64,000 nt of DNA, taken from contig JARDYH010000001.1 of the NCBI GenBank assembly GCA_029215795.1, positions 12,423,501-12,487,500 of the forward strand, written 5' to 3'. This document shows, piece after piece, positions 30,844 through 42,640 of the stretch; positions within the stretch are counted from its first letter, which is position 1; each line of letters opens with the position of its first letter. Both the position numbers and the translations under genes were made by a program. The stretch comes from Anniella stebbinsi. Its lineage: Eukaryota; Chordata; Lepidosauria; Squamata; Anniellidae. The notes under the pieces are model-generated. The model had not been told where the DNA came from. It made no database searches and saw nothing but the letters and a program-made list of their open reading frames with translations.

Positions 30844-31363
30844 TGGCTCACTCCAGACAACATGTTTATCAACAGTGGTTTTGGAACTCCGCGGTGGAGT
30901 TCTTACACCACCGTTGAGAAATGTGGTTTTTTTTGGGGGGGGGAAACACTCCATGCAGAATATCCATGCCGTACATAGGAGAGTTCCTCCACAGCCATTG
31001 TGTTGCCCATTGTGTGGAGGGCTCTGTGGAGTTTTCTGTTGCGTTGAGTTGACTTTTCCCACTGGCTACAGAGTTCCCTGGCAAAAGCAGCAAAAGGAGT
31101 GAGTGTCCCTCCAGGAGAGCCACTGGGATTGGTTTTTTTTTGCAGCAATGGCTGATGGGATACCATTGGGAGGACCGGGGGAAGAGGGAGGGCATAGAAA
31201 CTGTCAATCAAAGATCACAATGGATTTTACTCAACTTCACGGTAACCCGCAGTCACACAACAGTGGAGTTAGAACATGCTGAATGTTGAGCATTTCCTAA
31301 AAATTCAACCACTGAGTGGAGTTTTCACACTGAGTTGACTAACATGTTGTCTGAACTGAGCTG
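30844..31363. mobile_element. Non-autonomous DNA transposon, CAGACAACATGTT termini
   Basis: Left CTCACTCCAGACAACATGTT pairs with right AACATGTTGTCTGAACTGAG. Subterminal inverted text includes GGAGTTCTTACACCACCG versus CCACTGAGTGGAGTTTTCAC. The interior has G and T runs and no transposase. Confidence 0.6.
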
Positions 31364-32009
31364 TTGTGTGGCAAGAAATCGTTTAATGACAAAGGGAGCC
31401 ACCAAGTCCTAATCCTCACCTGGATTCTGATTTTTCAACTGGTTTGATCACATGATAAATGGGAAGTTTTTTGTTGGGTTTTTTTTGTTTAAAGAAAAGG
31501 CTTGAGAAGACCTTCATTTGTGAATGAAATTACAGGAGCAGATTTGGCAAAATGTGGCGTAAGAAGCTATTGTAAGGGGATAACATGATTCTTTGTAATG
31601 AAACAGGTGTTCTCGAGTTGGCACCACTGATTGCCAGGTATTTTCCCCCTTTTCTTTTCCTAGAATAGGTGTCATTTCCTATAGTCTGCAGCTTTTCATT
31701 CTAAGCTCCCACTTAGTTGGCACCTATGCGTATTCTGACCTGGCAGTCTGTCTTGCAAAACAGGCAGAGTGCCTTCCTTGCAGATGTCCGTTGAAGGACA
31801 TGGGCCAGGAAAGCAAAATGTAGGAAGCCACTTCCAAGTAAGGCTTCTCTACCTATGAATTATGGAATGACCCATGAGTTCAACTCAGCCCTCTAGTAGG
31901 GAAGAACTGATTCAGGCCTTTGTCCCTTCTCTCTGAGTTGAGCAGTTGTCTCTGAAGGAGATCTATTTTATTCAAGCCCTTTCACGTATAAGCTGGTCTG
32001 TTGGGTTGG
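31364..32009. other. Unassigned sequence
   Basis: No gene or named repeat. Confidence 0.35.
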
Positions 32010-32243
32010 GTACTTTTTATCTTCTTGTGTTGTTGTTGCTGTTATTGTTTTGTTTAATTCTGCTTTTAGAGTATTTGTTTTATGTTTGTTTAGAGCAAAT
32101 ATTCAATTTTGGTTATTTATTTATTTTTGGTGTTTATGGTTGATTTTTATTAATGTTAGTCACCTTGAGTAATTTTCTTGGTAGAAAAGTGGGGTATAGA
32201 TGGTGGTGGTGATGAAGATGATGATGATGATGATGATGATGAC
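32010..32243 (+). repeat. L2-like LINE 3' UTR end with (ATG)n tail
   Basis: A T-rich 3' UTR leads to TTAGTCACCTTGAGTAATTT, AGAAAAGTGGGGTATAGATG and a GATGATGATG tail. This is the same arrangement as at 17835-17900. Confidence 0.6.
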
Positions 32244-32962
32244 GACAGCGGCAAGAACACCTCCTGATGTGTGTCAGGCAGAGTCTCTATGTATTAAAAT
32301 AAGAACACAGGATCCCTCAGTTCTGATCACCTGCAACTTCTGATCATTCTAGATTATTGTGTTTACCTCCATCCAATTCAAGAAAAGCAGCCTTGATGTA
32401 TCAGGAGATAGATCCATCTAGTCCAGCATTATGATTCCCATCAGGGCCATCCATTTCACTGATTTAGGAGGGCATGATTCCCCATGATAGTCAAGCTTTG
32501 TGCATCCTTATCAAGAAGGGGCAGGACAGTTAGTCAAGATACTCCATGGCATCTTTTTCCAGAAGGCCTATCTCCTCTTTTCTACCAGTACAGTTGCAGC
32601 AACCACCTGCTTTCCCCTGCTTTCTTTTTGTCAGTGAGAGACCCAGTGTGTGAGCAACAGGTAGTAGCTGCTGATGTCTCTCCTCACCATCACTGCTTGG
32701 TTGCTCATCCAGACAGGGAAGACAGGTGAGCACAAGGATGTGACTGGCAAGGAGGAGAAATTACATGTCTCTCCATGTTGGTTTCCCTATTGTAAGAATA
32801 GACAACGTAATACCCATGGGTATGTGCCTGCCTGCCCGGACACCTCCCTCCCCTGCACCTGCAAGTGGAAGGGAGGGCTTCAAAGTGAAGTGGCTCCCAA
32901 CTACTTGCCATCTTTGTTTGTCAGAATGCTTCTGGACCCTATGTGGACACAGAGGAATTCTT
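32244..32962. other. Unassigned sequence
   Basis: A short CR1-like phrase (GATAGATCCATCTAGTCCAG CATTATG) lies at about 32406-32433. Otherwise nothing is recognised. Confidence 0.35.
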
Positions 32963-33139
32963 GGGAAGAACAGCCAGTGTGGTGTAGTGGCTAAAGTGTT
33001 GGACTGGGAGTTGGGAGATCCGGGTTCTAGTCCTCACTCAGCCATAGAAACCCACTGGGTGACTTTGGGCCAGTCACAGACTCTCAGCCCAACCTACCTC
33101 ACAGGATTGTTGTTGTGAGGATAAAATGGAGAGGAGGTG
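32963..33139 (+). repeat. tRNA-derived SINE, Sauria-SINE-like, head and body
   Basis: The RNA polymerase III promoter boxes are visible: A box TGGTGTAGTGG at 32980-32990 and B box GGTTCTAGTCC at 33023-33033. The body follows: CACTGGGTGACTTTGGGCCA, CTCTCAGCCCAACCTACCTC and TTGTTGTTGTGAGGATAAAA. The 3' tail is truncated. The B box has one change from GGTTCRANTCC, so pol III activity is doubtful. Confidence 0.9.
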
Positions 33140-33783
33140 GATTATTCCATTTTCCTGGCTCTGATCAAAGACCTCATTCCCACCATTGCTGAAGGAGGGC
33201 TGACATCAGAGAAGGTCCACCAGAGGACACATTACAGAGTGTCCCAGAGAGAGGCTGTAATTATTATATACCAAACAGGACAGATGTTTGCTTGCATAGC
33301 TTCTGGGGATTCATTAGCTATCACTGAAAATGTATCAGAAACCTTATTCAAGCCATCAATAAATCATTCAAACCCCCCTTCCAATTTTTTGCCTTGCGCT
33401 TTTGTTTAGAAATCTTTTTTTTCTGTTTCATTGATTTTATATATAAAAAACCCACATATAAACATACACTTCTTATCTGCCTCTGTCACAGAACATGATA
33501 TTCTAGCAAATCTGATATGTCGTTTGAACAGTCTATCTCTCTCTCTGCAGCCTTCCCCCTGCAATGCTTTGAAAATTGAGCAAGTGATGCTTGATAAAGA
33601 TAACAATTATTTATTTATGTATTTGGCTTCTGTTTCTGTAAATTGGAAGGTTGGCAGCTTGTGCCGCATGAGCGTCAGTTTCAATGGTGTCCTAGCACTT
33701 TGCCTGCAGGTAGCACTGAATTTCAGTAGAGCACAATAGGAATGGCCTCCCTTAAGAAGGATGGATGGTTACCAGACTGAGGG
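33140..33783. other. Unassigned sequence
   Basis: No gene or named repeat. Confidence 0.35.
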
Positions 33784-34060
33784 ATCATAGATCATAGAAT
33801 CTCAGAATAGTTGAGTTGGAAGGGGCCTATAAGGCCATTGAGTCCAACCCCCTGCTCATTGCAGGAACCCACCTTAAAGCACTCCTGACAGATGGCTGTC
33901 TGGCTGCATCTTGAAGGCCTCTAGTGTGGGAGAGCCCACCACCACCCCAGGTCATTGTTGTTGTATTGCTCTAACAGTCAGGACGTTTTTCCTGATGTCC
34001 AGCAGGAATCTGGCTTCCTGTAACTTGAGCCCATTGTTCCTCATCCTGTACTCTGGGATA
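33784..34060 (-). repeat. CR1 LINE 3' end, reverse copy
   Basis: In reverse it is the same 3' UTR and ORF end as at 19480: ATCATAGAATCTCAGAATAG is the tail, then GGCCATTGAGTCCAACCCCC, TGGGAGAGCCCACCACCACC, TTTTTCCTGATGTCCAGCAG and ACTTGAGCCCATTGTTCC. Confidence 0.93.
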
Positions 34061-34794
34061 CAGATCACATATCCTTCTTTGACCCATCCTTGCTATCCAA
34101 GGATGCCCCAGAAAAATACAAACTTTCAGCCAGCAAACCCCTATTGATCTGTATTAGGATGTTCAGTTACTTACAGGAATTCTCTTGAACCAACACATGC
34201 AGTGAAAGTCTATTTTTATTGGGGTCAGGTTGAGTCTGAGATCTTTATTTGTAGAGTACAGTGAGTGTATATAGTATGAGAATATGGCACATACCCTCAC
34301 AGGGAGATTCTGGGTCCAAGAGACGTTTGCTTTTTCCTCATATGTGTATGTATCTGGAAGTACTGGAGGCTGGTATACATTTGGCAATATCTTTATAAGT
34401 TCATCTACATGAAAGGAAATGAAGCTTCTGCAAGGTTCCTGGGAGCTGAAATGGAAGCCCCTAAAATTAATGTATATCCCACATAATACTTTCTAGGGGA
34501 TTGTCCACAATTGAGGCACATCCCCAAAAGAAACAATGTAGAGAGAATTAGATCAGGACCTTTTGGCCTTCCTTCTTAAGAAGGATATGTGAAGCAATTG
34601 GTTGGAATGGATGGGTAGGGCTGTGCAGGGGTTTGCAGCAGCTGGGGCCATGATAGGGCTTGCAGGAAGGCTAGAGAGGAAGCTTGAAATGGAAGCAGTA
34701 GGAGTATTTTACAGTTATATCCGGCCTTTCCTCCTAGGCGGTGTACATGTCTCCTGCACTCAGTTGTATCTAGACACACAAACACACACAGAGA
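34061..34794. other. Unassigned sequence
   Basis: No gene or named repeat. Confidence 0.35.
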
Positions 34795-34918
34795 AACACC
34801 CTATAAGGTAAGTTAGGCTGAGAGATGGTGACTGGACAAGGTTACCCAATGAGCTTCATGACTGAATGGGTTGTTGAATCTGGGTCCCCCTTAGTTCCAC
34901 AATACACTGGCTCTCATA
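34795..34918 (-). repeat. tRNA-derived SINE, Sauria-SINE-like, reverse copy
   Basis: In reverse: AGAGCCAGTGTATTGTGG (A-box region), CCCAGATTCAACAACCC (B-box region), GAAGCTCATTGGGTAACCTT and CTCTCAGCCTAACTTACC. The spacing between the two boxes is shortened, so the head carries a deletion. Confidence 0.75.
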
Positions 34919-34940
34919 TCTGTAGCTGTAGTGAAGAAAC

Positions 34941-35001
34941 TAGATAGATGATAGATAGATGATAGATAGATAGATAGATAGATAGACAGATGATAGACAG
35001 A
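34941..35001. repeat. (GATA)n microsatellite
   Basis: GATA/TAGA tetranucleotide units with GATGATA interruptions and a GACA transition at the 3' side. Confidence 0.95.
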
Positions 35002-36413
35002 CTTGGCAACCATGAGCTAGTTTCCAGAAAGCAAAGTTGAACTCATTCGGATTCACTCCCATGAGCACCGAGTAGCCCAATCATGAGCTCCAGTGTAATA
35101 ACCTTCATGGGAGAGGGCAAAGGGAGTATAATATCTGTATTATGATAAAAAGGGCAAGATCTTGATGCATTCTGCAAGGCTTGGTTATATCTTTTGGATG
35201 ATCTCCATTATAGTGCCTACCTTCTCTGTCCCCTGACAGCCCCCAAAAGTTCCTGCCCCAAATGCTATGCAGGGAGTTGGCACCGGAGTGAGGTTGGGTG
35301 TGATGCAAAGAGCTGGTGTCCTTGAAAATTGGGTAGATACATCTTCCATGGACACAAAGCTCTGCTCATGGAAAGTGCTTCCACCTGATTTTCAGCAATC
35401 CCTTCCACCATACCGCAGCCAGACTCCCTTCTGCCAATGTGATATATATTGGATGCCATCCATCCTTTCATATTTGTTAAAGGACCTCTATGTGAGGATG
35501 TTCAGGGACTTTGGACTTCAGACACCAATTGCCTTGATGAAAACATTTTGATGAGCTTGCCTCTGTGAAACAAGCAAACTTTGCTGTAGACATTATTTTA
35601 ATTGTGGTTGGGGAGAGAGAACAAACGTACTATTGATGAACTCTCAAATGTTCTTTGTGCTATTTATTTTGCTGTCTTGATCACAATCAGCTTCTCATTC
35701 TGTAGCTCAATCAACAGCCAGGGGCGCATTTTATCTATCTCTAAGTTCTTTGTCAGAAATCAAATTTGGTACGTCTTTAGTACTCCCCCCTCCTTCACTT
35801 TTGGAGCTATGACATTTTCTTGTTTTGTTTTTTACTGATACAAAACTTTCACAAATCTGTACTGTTAACAGTGGTTAATTATAGTGTGAAAAGGGACTTT
35901 TTATTATACACAATGAGATTCTGGTTATCAAAGGCCTTTGCATCTTTGAATTTTAGAAATGTCAAGGGGAGAGCTCAAAAATGTTATCGGAAAGGAATAT
36001 TGTATGAAATGTTTCTGAGAAAGATATAAGGCAATTCTTATCTCTCACTTTAGGTGTATCAGGAACTGCTGGAATCTTTGGTTCTCTACCACTTTAGGCC
36101 ACAGGCTCAATTGATGTTCCGAATGGTATTCTGTGTTCCAGAGTTCTGCTATGGGTCGGAGTTTGAGCAGGGCCAGGTTAGGTCAGGCTTCCCATGTAAC
36201 CAAGATAAGATATCAGCATCATGGAAAGCTCTATATGGGGCTGGAGGCCAAGCATAGTTGTTTGTATTTTGCTCCTTCAAGAAACAGATTAAGACTGAGC
36301 CTTAAATAAGAATTTGGCCAACTTTAAACTGGTGAGGCTGTCTCTTAAAATGTAGATTTACCTGCTTTAGCAGTCTCATGCTGTGATGACATGGATGTGG
36401 CATATGAGTGTCC
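35002..36413. other. Unassigned sequence
   Basis: No gene or named repeat. Short open frames have no motifs. Confidence 0.35.
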
Positions 36414-36710
36414 TCATGATCCACGTAGTCTGAAGATGCTGGGAAGCTGACCCAAACTATCTTTCTGTGAAACTGATCCAAGGGAGGAGAAACCCTCATA
36501 CTGCCTTTCAGGGGCTGAATCCTCTTCCTGAACTGTTAACTCTGGAGCCTTCTCTGAGGACAAGAGGTTGAGGTCCTGGTTCATGACAGGTTGTGCATGC
36601 ACCATTTCCCTGTGGGGAGCTATAACAACTGCAGCTTGGAACAGCTTCAATATGGTGCCTCTCTTACTCCACCTACAGAAACTGACCAGACTGGTGAACA
36701 CTGCCAACAC
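36414..36710 (-). other. Open frame of unknown origin, possible retroelement remnant
   Basis: A 98-codon minus-strand frame is Glu/Ser/Pro-rich in its second half (SSEKAPELTVQEEDSAPERQ ... QLPSIFRLRGS) and ends at an in-frame stop just after the RLRGS motif. The composition resembles the disordered tail between integrase and LTR in some gypsy-type elements, but no flanking retroelement domain is visible. Confidence 0.2.
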
Positions 36711-37337
36711 ATCTAGTGCAGGCTAGCTTCAGGGGTGTAGAGGAGGCTGCATGGAACACATAGCTGTGACCTCCAATGGAGGGGAATAGCCAGAAGGCTT
36801 CACCACTGCCTCCTTCACCTGAGTATCTGCCACCTGAGACGTCTGTCTCACTTTGCTTAATGGTAGGGCCAACTCTGATTCCAGGCCCTGTATTGATTCC
36901 TTTTTGCCTGGTTTTTCCTGACTACCTGAGATTCCCTAGCACTTCTTAGTATTTGCTCTGCTCCATCCATCTATGCTTCCTGCTAGTGGAGGCTGGTGGC
37001 CATGAATCCATTCTGGGTTTCAGTCAGAACAAGTCAGAACTCTAAAGGAGCTATCCAAGATGCTGAACCCTATCCCAAATATCATCAGCATCCCCATGGG
37101 ATTTTTTCCCCAGGATTTAGATTTTGAGACTATAACGTCTTAACCGGTGGTGTTTTCTGTCTTATTCTGGATTAGCTTTCCTGTCCAAAGCCACACACAA
37201 CCCAGTGACATGAAAGGTTTAGCAACTTCCTGTTAGTGATGTCAGGGGAAAAAACCAATGGATTCAGTTGAGTTCAGATTTATATGAATGTGACCTGTCA
37301 ATTCCACAGCAGACTAGCTTTCCCCATATGGCTTCGG
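36711..37337. other. Unassigned sequence
   Basis: No gene. The phrase GCTAGTGGAGGCTGGTGGCC near 36972 is a word I associate with dispersed vertebrate repeats, but I cannot place it. Confidence 0.3.
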
Positions 37338-37657
37338 TAGGGTGACCATATGAAAAGGAGAACTGGGCTCCTGTCTCATTAACAGTTGCATAGAAAAGGG
37401 AATTTCAGCAGGTGTCATTTGTATGTATGTAGCACCTGGTGAAATTCCCTCTTCGTCACAACAGTAAAAGCTGTAGGAGTCCTGCCCTCTTCTGTATCTG
37501 GTCACTCTACTATAGCTCCTGCAGTTTTAACTGTTGTGATGAAGAGGGAATTTCACCAGATGCTGCATGCATACAAATGACACCTGCTGAAATTCCCTTT
37601 TCTATGCAACTGTTAAAGATACAGGAGCCCTGTCCTCCTTTTCATATGGTCACCCTA
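37338..37657. mobile_element. Foldback MITE, full dimer (320 bp), GCACCTGG subfamily
   Basis: Ends TAGGGTGACCATATGAAAAG and CTTTTCATATGGTCACCCTA are exact inverted repeats. The halves mirror each other around TCACTCTACTATAGCTCCTG. The words ATGTAGCACCTGGTGAAA and TGCTGCATGCATACAAATGA separate this subfamily from the CAATTAGTTCCTGG one. Confidence 0.92.
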
Positions 37658-38282
37658 GCTTCTGTGGACTTGCAAATCAGTTTTTTAAAAAAACCTTTTG
37701 GGTGGAATTTGCACAAATTCACGTCCCGGGGGGGAAAAAATCAAATTCTGTCCCTGAGCAGATGACAGAATGAAAGATGCCTTCCAAGCTGCGAAACACA
37801 GACTGATCCATATATCCCTACTTCCCACCGACAGTTTTGGAAACACGTTCCCAAGTATCTCACAAATTGGAATTACAAGTCCAAATGGCTTTGATTCCTC
37901 TTTAGTTGGGTTCTACCGCCTATCAGATTAAAGACATGTATTCTCGCATTAATTTTAAAAAGCTGGATTTCAGTAAAGAAAGGCAGTAAGTCTCCTGGGG
38001 GGAGCGTGTATGGCCTATCATGTAAATCCTCCTTAGTTTGCGGATTATAGAACTGATATAGCACAGCAGCTCCCTCAAAGCCATTGCAAGTCTATTGTGT
38101 CACTATGCATTAGTGACAGCTGGATTAAAGCTGTGTGCTAAGAATCCACAGGAATGATTTTCTTGACACAAAATAGCATATGCATTTCTTCAGCGACATA
38201 ACTTATGATCCCCCCTTCTTCCTTTACAATACCCAAAGGCATGAACCAGCATTAGAGGCCAAGTGACCTGGTTTATATTTAC

Positions 38283-38321
<39 letters not shown>

Positions 38322-38481
38322 ACTTAACATTTGAATGTGGCATGAGTTTCGAGGAAGGCAAAAAAGTTGGGATCCAGTGAGTTGTTGTTTTTCATGCGCA
38401 CACCCACCCTTTGGATTTAAGTCTTTCAGCTGTTATTCATGGTGTGGAAAATGTGGATAGGGAACCGTTTTCCCTCTCTCA
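37658..38481. other. Unassigned sequence containing a (GT)n tract
   Basis: A (GT)n microsatellite occupies 38286-38318. No gene. Confidence 0.4.
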
Positions 38482-38830
38482 TAATACTAGAACCTGGGGT
38501 CGGCCCAAGAAGTTCATTGGTGGGAGATTAAGGACAGATAAAAGGAAGTGCTTCTTCACATAGCCCATAGTTCAACTATGGAATACACTGCCACAAGATG
38601 TAGTGATGGCCAACAATTTGGATGGCTTTAAAGGGGAGGGGGTTGGATAAATTCCTGAAGGAGAAGGATATCAGTGACTACTTGTCCAGATGGCTATGTG
38701 CTACCACCAGTGCCCGAGGGAGTAAGCATATATTATTACTGGTAGGCAGCTGGTTGACCACTATGTGAACAGAGTGCTGGACTAGATGGACCCTTGATCT
38801 CATCCTGCATGACTCTTCTTTTGTTTTCTC
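38482..38830 (+). repeat. CR1 LINE 3' end, second subfamily
   Basis: ATACTAGAACCTGGGGTC, AAAAGGAAGTGCTTCTTCAC, GATGTAGTGATGGCCAAC, TTGGATGGCTTTAAAG, GGAGTGCTGGACTAGATGG-type text and CCTTGATCTCATCCTGCATG follow the order of the CR1 subfamily whose reverse copies are at 55587 and 62709. Confidence 0.9.
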
Positions 38831-39527
38831 ATCTTCCAACACACAGAATAGTAAGGTCATCAAAAGGCAGGTGCTTGTGTGGTCCTCTTTGAAAGGAAGA
38901 GGCTGTAGCTTGGTGTTAGAATATATGCTTTGCAACCAGAAGGGTCCATATTCAGTTACCTGCATCTTCAGATTCTCGGGTAGCAGAAATGGGAAATTCT
39001 GGAGAATTACCAACAATCAGACTAGACAGTACTGGATGAGATCAACCAACAGTCTAATTCCTATGTCGATGTGACCAGGATGAGTAAATGGGATTCTTCT
39101 ATTCTTACAAATTTTAATGGTACTTATCTGTCCACTCACACTTACCCCTTAGTGTCCCCTCCACCACCTGACTGTACTGCTGCATTAACCACTGTGGTGC
39201 TACCTGTACTGTAATAGGTATGGACAGATCAGTCGATTTCTAGTCCATGTAAGTTTCACTTATGTTCCTTCATAAGTTTGTTCTGTTCTGTTTCCGCATT
39301 AATCTGCAATTAAAAATAAAAATAAAATACATCCAGAAATTCATTCTTAAATATGTGCATAAATACATATCTTTGAACACATTTTCTCATTGAGTATATA
39401 TTGCTTAACATTTGTTTTCTCAAACTATGCCTTTCTAAATATATTTTATCCTAAAACATGTGTTCTATACACACTTTGGAACATTTGTTAAGCTGTGAAT
39501 AAATTTGGCAAAGTGTGAAATCTGAAG
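38831..39527. other. Unassigned AT-rich sequence
   Basis: 39330-39500 has recurring ATTCATTC and ACATTTTCTC words resembling the interior of the TAGGGATG-ended elements. No ends are seen. Confidence 0.3.
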
Positions 39528-39588
39528 GATATGAGAGCTTCGGCTATGGGGCGGTATACAAATGTAATAAATAAAATAAATAAATACC
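39528..39588 (+). repeat. L2-like LINE tail fragment
   Basis: GAGAGCTTCGGCTATGGGGC, GGTATACAAATGTAATAA and an ATAAATAAA tail: only the last 60 bp of an L2-like element. Confidence 0.8.
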
Positions 39589-40486
39589 TGCATTCTAATC
39601 TGGACTTTAATCTAGCAGGCATGGCTCAGGCTGGTTCAGTTCAAGGGGTGGACCAAATAAATCCTTGAGAATTTCTATACTGCGGCAGCTTGGCTGTGTC
39701 GTGGTGGAAAAATATGTGGAGACTGTGGGAAAATATGAGAACTCTGACTAACGTATTTATATTCCTTGAGAACATCAGCTCCACTTCATAATAGTTTAAT
39801 TAGCCTTTGCTTCCTGTCATGTAATTCACCTTCATTTGTGTAATTCTCTTTAATTGTGATAATTCATCTTCCTAATGTATGAAAGTGAAGCTCTCAGACA
39901 GCTAGTCTTAAGTAAAAACCCAGGATTGTCCAATTGACCCGTTTTGTTCAAGCGGCTCATCACCATTTTAAATTATGCATTTCCATCTTAATCCAGTTAT
40001 ATCAATTTCCCATTGCTCAGATGTATTGACTGACAGCAGCCCTACCCTGGTGTTCAGATTCCCCCATGCAATTAGAATCACGTAGGAGCTGGGACAAAGG
40101 TGCTCAGTCCGCCCACCCCATCGCCAGGCCCATCATCTGCTATGAGTGGAGGGTGAATGTCAGCAGCAGGCAGAAGGCTTTCCTCATGAAGGCTCCTTAT
40201 GCAATTCAGATCCCAACTAATGATGTACTGATTTTGTTAAATCTGTTCTGACAGAGTTTTATGGATTGCTAGGGTTTTTTTCATTCCATCAGGCACTCAT
40301 TGACAGAATCAGTTTTTAAAATAAATAAATAAGTAAATAAATATGGAATTCAATTCTATTTGTACAAATTAGCATTAGCATCCTATTAATGCTAACACTC
40401 ATTACTGTAGGTGAGCACCAGCAGTGATGCACTGTTGCACAGTTGCTGGTTGCGCAGATGCGCAAATCCTCCGCACACACTCCTAC
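39589..40486. other. Unassigned sequence, TAATTA-rich block
   Basis: 39715-40080 has many homeodomain-type words (TTTAATTAGCC, TGTAATTC, TCTTTAATTGTGATAATTC, AAATTATGC) and no repeat hallmarks. It is a candidate conserved non-coding element. No gene. Confidence 0.35.
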
Positions 40487-40622
40487 TGAAAAACCTGTCC
40501 GCAAGGACATGGAATCTGCACAGCTCGGAAAAAGCCAATCCAACACTCAATCCACAGGTCAGATTCATAGAATTCTGGACTCTTTTGAATCTATCATGGG
40601 TTTCTCTAACATTCCTACCCCC
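40487..40622 (-). repeat. Fragment of a TAGGGATG-ended non-autonomous element
   Basis: TTCATAGAATTCTGGACTCT, TTTTGAATCTATCATGG and TCTCTAACATTCCTACC follow the right end of the element at 52445-53365 (AACACTTTTGAATCC ... TTCCTCCAACATCCCTACC). Confidence 0.45.
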
Positions 40623-41094
40623 AATGGCAAACCCATGATTGAGCACTGAGCATGCCCAGTGGCCGTGGGATGCTGACTGACTGGGAGGGACAGGAAACTA
40701 GGTGGAAGGGAAATGGAATGGATTATCATGGAGGAAGGTGTGGCCAAGTGTATCAGTGAACAGGTGCACTCCCAGCTTCAGCATTCATGTTTTGAAAAGA
40801 AGTGAACCAACCATGATATCCTTTGATCAGTATCTGCAGTGGCATCACTTTCTTAGCCTGAATCACATGAAGAAGGCAGCCAAGCACCCACTTCTTTGGA
40901 ATCATTTCTAGAAGTTGCTATTACTTCAAATTAAGGATTGATATCATCTATTTAGAAAACCCTTCAAATGCCATGATTGGATGTCAAGCCATCCTCTGTG
41001 CAGGCATGGGAGACTGACTTAGGAAGCCTTCTTTCGAACAAGATGATGAGCAATGTATTTGGACTTCTTTTGCATCTTCGTCAATTAACACTAA
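40623..41094. other. Unassigned sequence
   Basis: No gene or named repeat. Confidence 0.35.
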
Positions 41095-41125
<31 letters not shown>

Positions 41126-41512
41126 TAATACAATATATCTATATCTATATCTATATCTATATCTATCTGATTAAAAACATATGAAACTAATACATTATTA
41201 AAAGGCATCTTAAAATTCAACTGGGTAGGTCTGCTGGAAGAGATCAGCCTTTATAGCTTTCTTAAATTCTGGAAGACTGTTAAGTTGACGAATCTCTTCC
41301 AGCAGGCCATTCCACAGTCTGAGAGTGGCATAAGACAGGGTCCTCTGGGTAATGGTTGTCAGCCTAGCTTTTGCTGACTGTGGTAAATTCTTCCCAGAGG
41401 ACCTGAGCATGTGGGGTGGATTGTATGGGAGAAGGCAACCCTGCAGATAACTTGGACACAAACCATGTAGGGCTTTAAAGGTAATAATAACCAACACTTT
41501 ATACTTCCAAGC
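41095..41512 (-). pseudogene. L2-like LINE 3' end, reverse copy, part 1 of a split element
   Basis: The (AAT)n (41095-41125) and (TATATC)n (41134-41168) tail precedes, in reverse, a frame with TFKALHGLCPSYLQGCLLPY, LRSSGKNLPQS and LRLWNGLLEEIRQLNSLPEF, the L2-like reverse transcriptase C-terminus ending in FQQTYPVEF. The element is interrupted at 41513 and resumes at 42053. Confidence 0.92.
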
Positions 41513-42052
41513 CTGATTCAAGGTGCTGGTTTTAACCTATAAAGCCTTACACGGCTTGGGACCACAATACCTGATGGAACGCCTTTCCCGACATGAACCT
41601 ACCCGAAAACTACATTCAACATCTAAGGCCCTTCTCCGAGTGCCTACTCCGAGGGAAGCTCGGAGGTCGGCAACAAGAGAGAGGGCCTTCTCTGTGGTGC
41701 CCCCCCCCAATTGTGGAACGATCTCCCTGATGAGGCCCGCCTGGCACCAACATTGTTATCTTTTCAGCGCCAGGTCAAGACTTTCCTCTTCTCTCAGGCA
41801 TTTGGCAATATCTGAGGAGCCTGGGTTTGTTTTTTTGTTTTGTTTTGTTTTGTTTTGTTTTGTTTGTTTGTTTGTTTGTTTGTTTTTGTAGCTTTTTGAA
41901 GTGTTGTAGTGGTTTTAAATGTACAGATTGTGTGTATGTTGTATGTTTTTGCTGTTTTAATTTTTGTATATTGTTTTTAATTGTTTTTAATCCTATGTAA
42001 ACCGCCCAGAGAGCTTCAGCTATAGGGTGGTATACAAATGTAATAAATAAAT
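41513..42052 (+). pseudogene. L2-like LINE 3' end inserted into another L2-like copy
   Basis: The forward frame from 41523 reads VLTYKALHGLGPQYLMERLS and ATRERAFSVV before a C-run frameshift (about 41701-41708). A (TTTTG)n/(TTTG)n tract (41830-41887), a T-rich 3' UTR, ACCGCCCAGAGAGCTTCAGC and an AATAAATAAATAA tail follow. The reverse L2 copy is broken exactly at its two ends, so this insertion is younger than its host. Confidence 0.92.
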
Positions 42053-42200
42053 AAACTAATTGACAGCCAATGAAGTGAGTTTAAAGCTGGTGTAATATGG
42101 TCACCCCTAGGTGTACCGGTGACCAACCTGGCTGCCATATTTGGAACTAGTTGAAGTTTCCGGACTAGGCACAAAGGAAGCACAATATAAAACTCTGGAC
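42053..42200 (-). repeat. L2-like LINE, part 2 of the split reverse copy
   Basis: AATTGACAGCCAATGAAGTG, GGTGTAATATGGTCACCCC and AGTTGAAGTTTCCGGACTAG continue the reverse L2-like element in the right order and orientation after the insertion. Confidence 0.88.
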
Positions 42201-42214
42201 AGGTGGTACATTAC

Positions 42215-42640
42215 TCCAAATTGCAGCCGAGATTGTTAGAAGGGGTGTGATTACATTGCTTCGTACTTTCATCTTTGGTGGGAATGTTCTACAGTGCAGG
42301 AGTTTTGGACATGACTGCTGCTTGCTGTCAGGAATTTCATCACATTAGATTATTGGTAATGCCTAAAGCAACATCGCTTCATCGTTTTGAACCTAATGAT
42401 CCTGGATTCCTGCATAAAGACCTTCTTAAGCAATTCTATGCAGCTTCAAAGTTATATATAGCTTGTAATTAGAAGTTTCCAATGCAACAAACTAAAGAGC
42501 AGTGGGTTAATAAAATCTTGGAGACTATGTTTAAGTATAAACTTACTCAGCAAGAGCAGTGAACAAGAAATCCTATTGTGAAGAATGAGATTATGATGCT
42601 ATGGTTTCCATTTATTTTTTATGTTGAGGCTATGTTGATA
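42215..42640 (+). pseudogene. L1 LINE ORF2 3'-end fragment
   Basis: From 42267 the plus strand reads FHLWWECSTVQEFWT, the L1 W-W-x-C...FW signature. Further on, in shifted frames, come AASKLYIACN, a TAG in place of the usual tryptophan, then TKEQWVNKILETMFKYKLTQ, the standard L1 C-terminal pattern, and WFPFIFY near 42605. It is 5'-truncated and stop-ridden. It belongs to the same family type as 5500-6400 but to a separate insertion. Confidence 0.75.

Noticed and set aside
32980..33033. Functional tRNA gene (A- and B-box motifs)
   Set aside because: The sequence continues into a SINE body, cannot fold as a full cloverleaf acceptor stem, and has a mutated B box.
34941..35001. GATA tract as a regulatory GATA-factor cluster
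   Set aside because: It is a simple tetranucleotide microsatellite, and no other regulatory context is visible.
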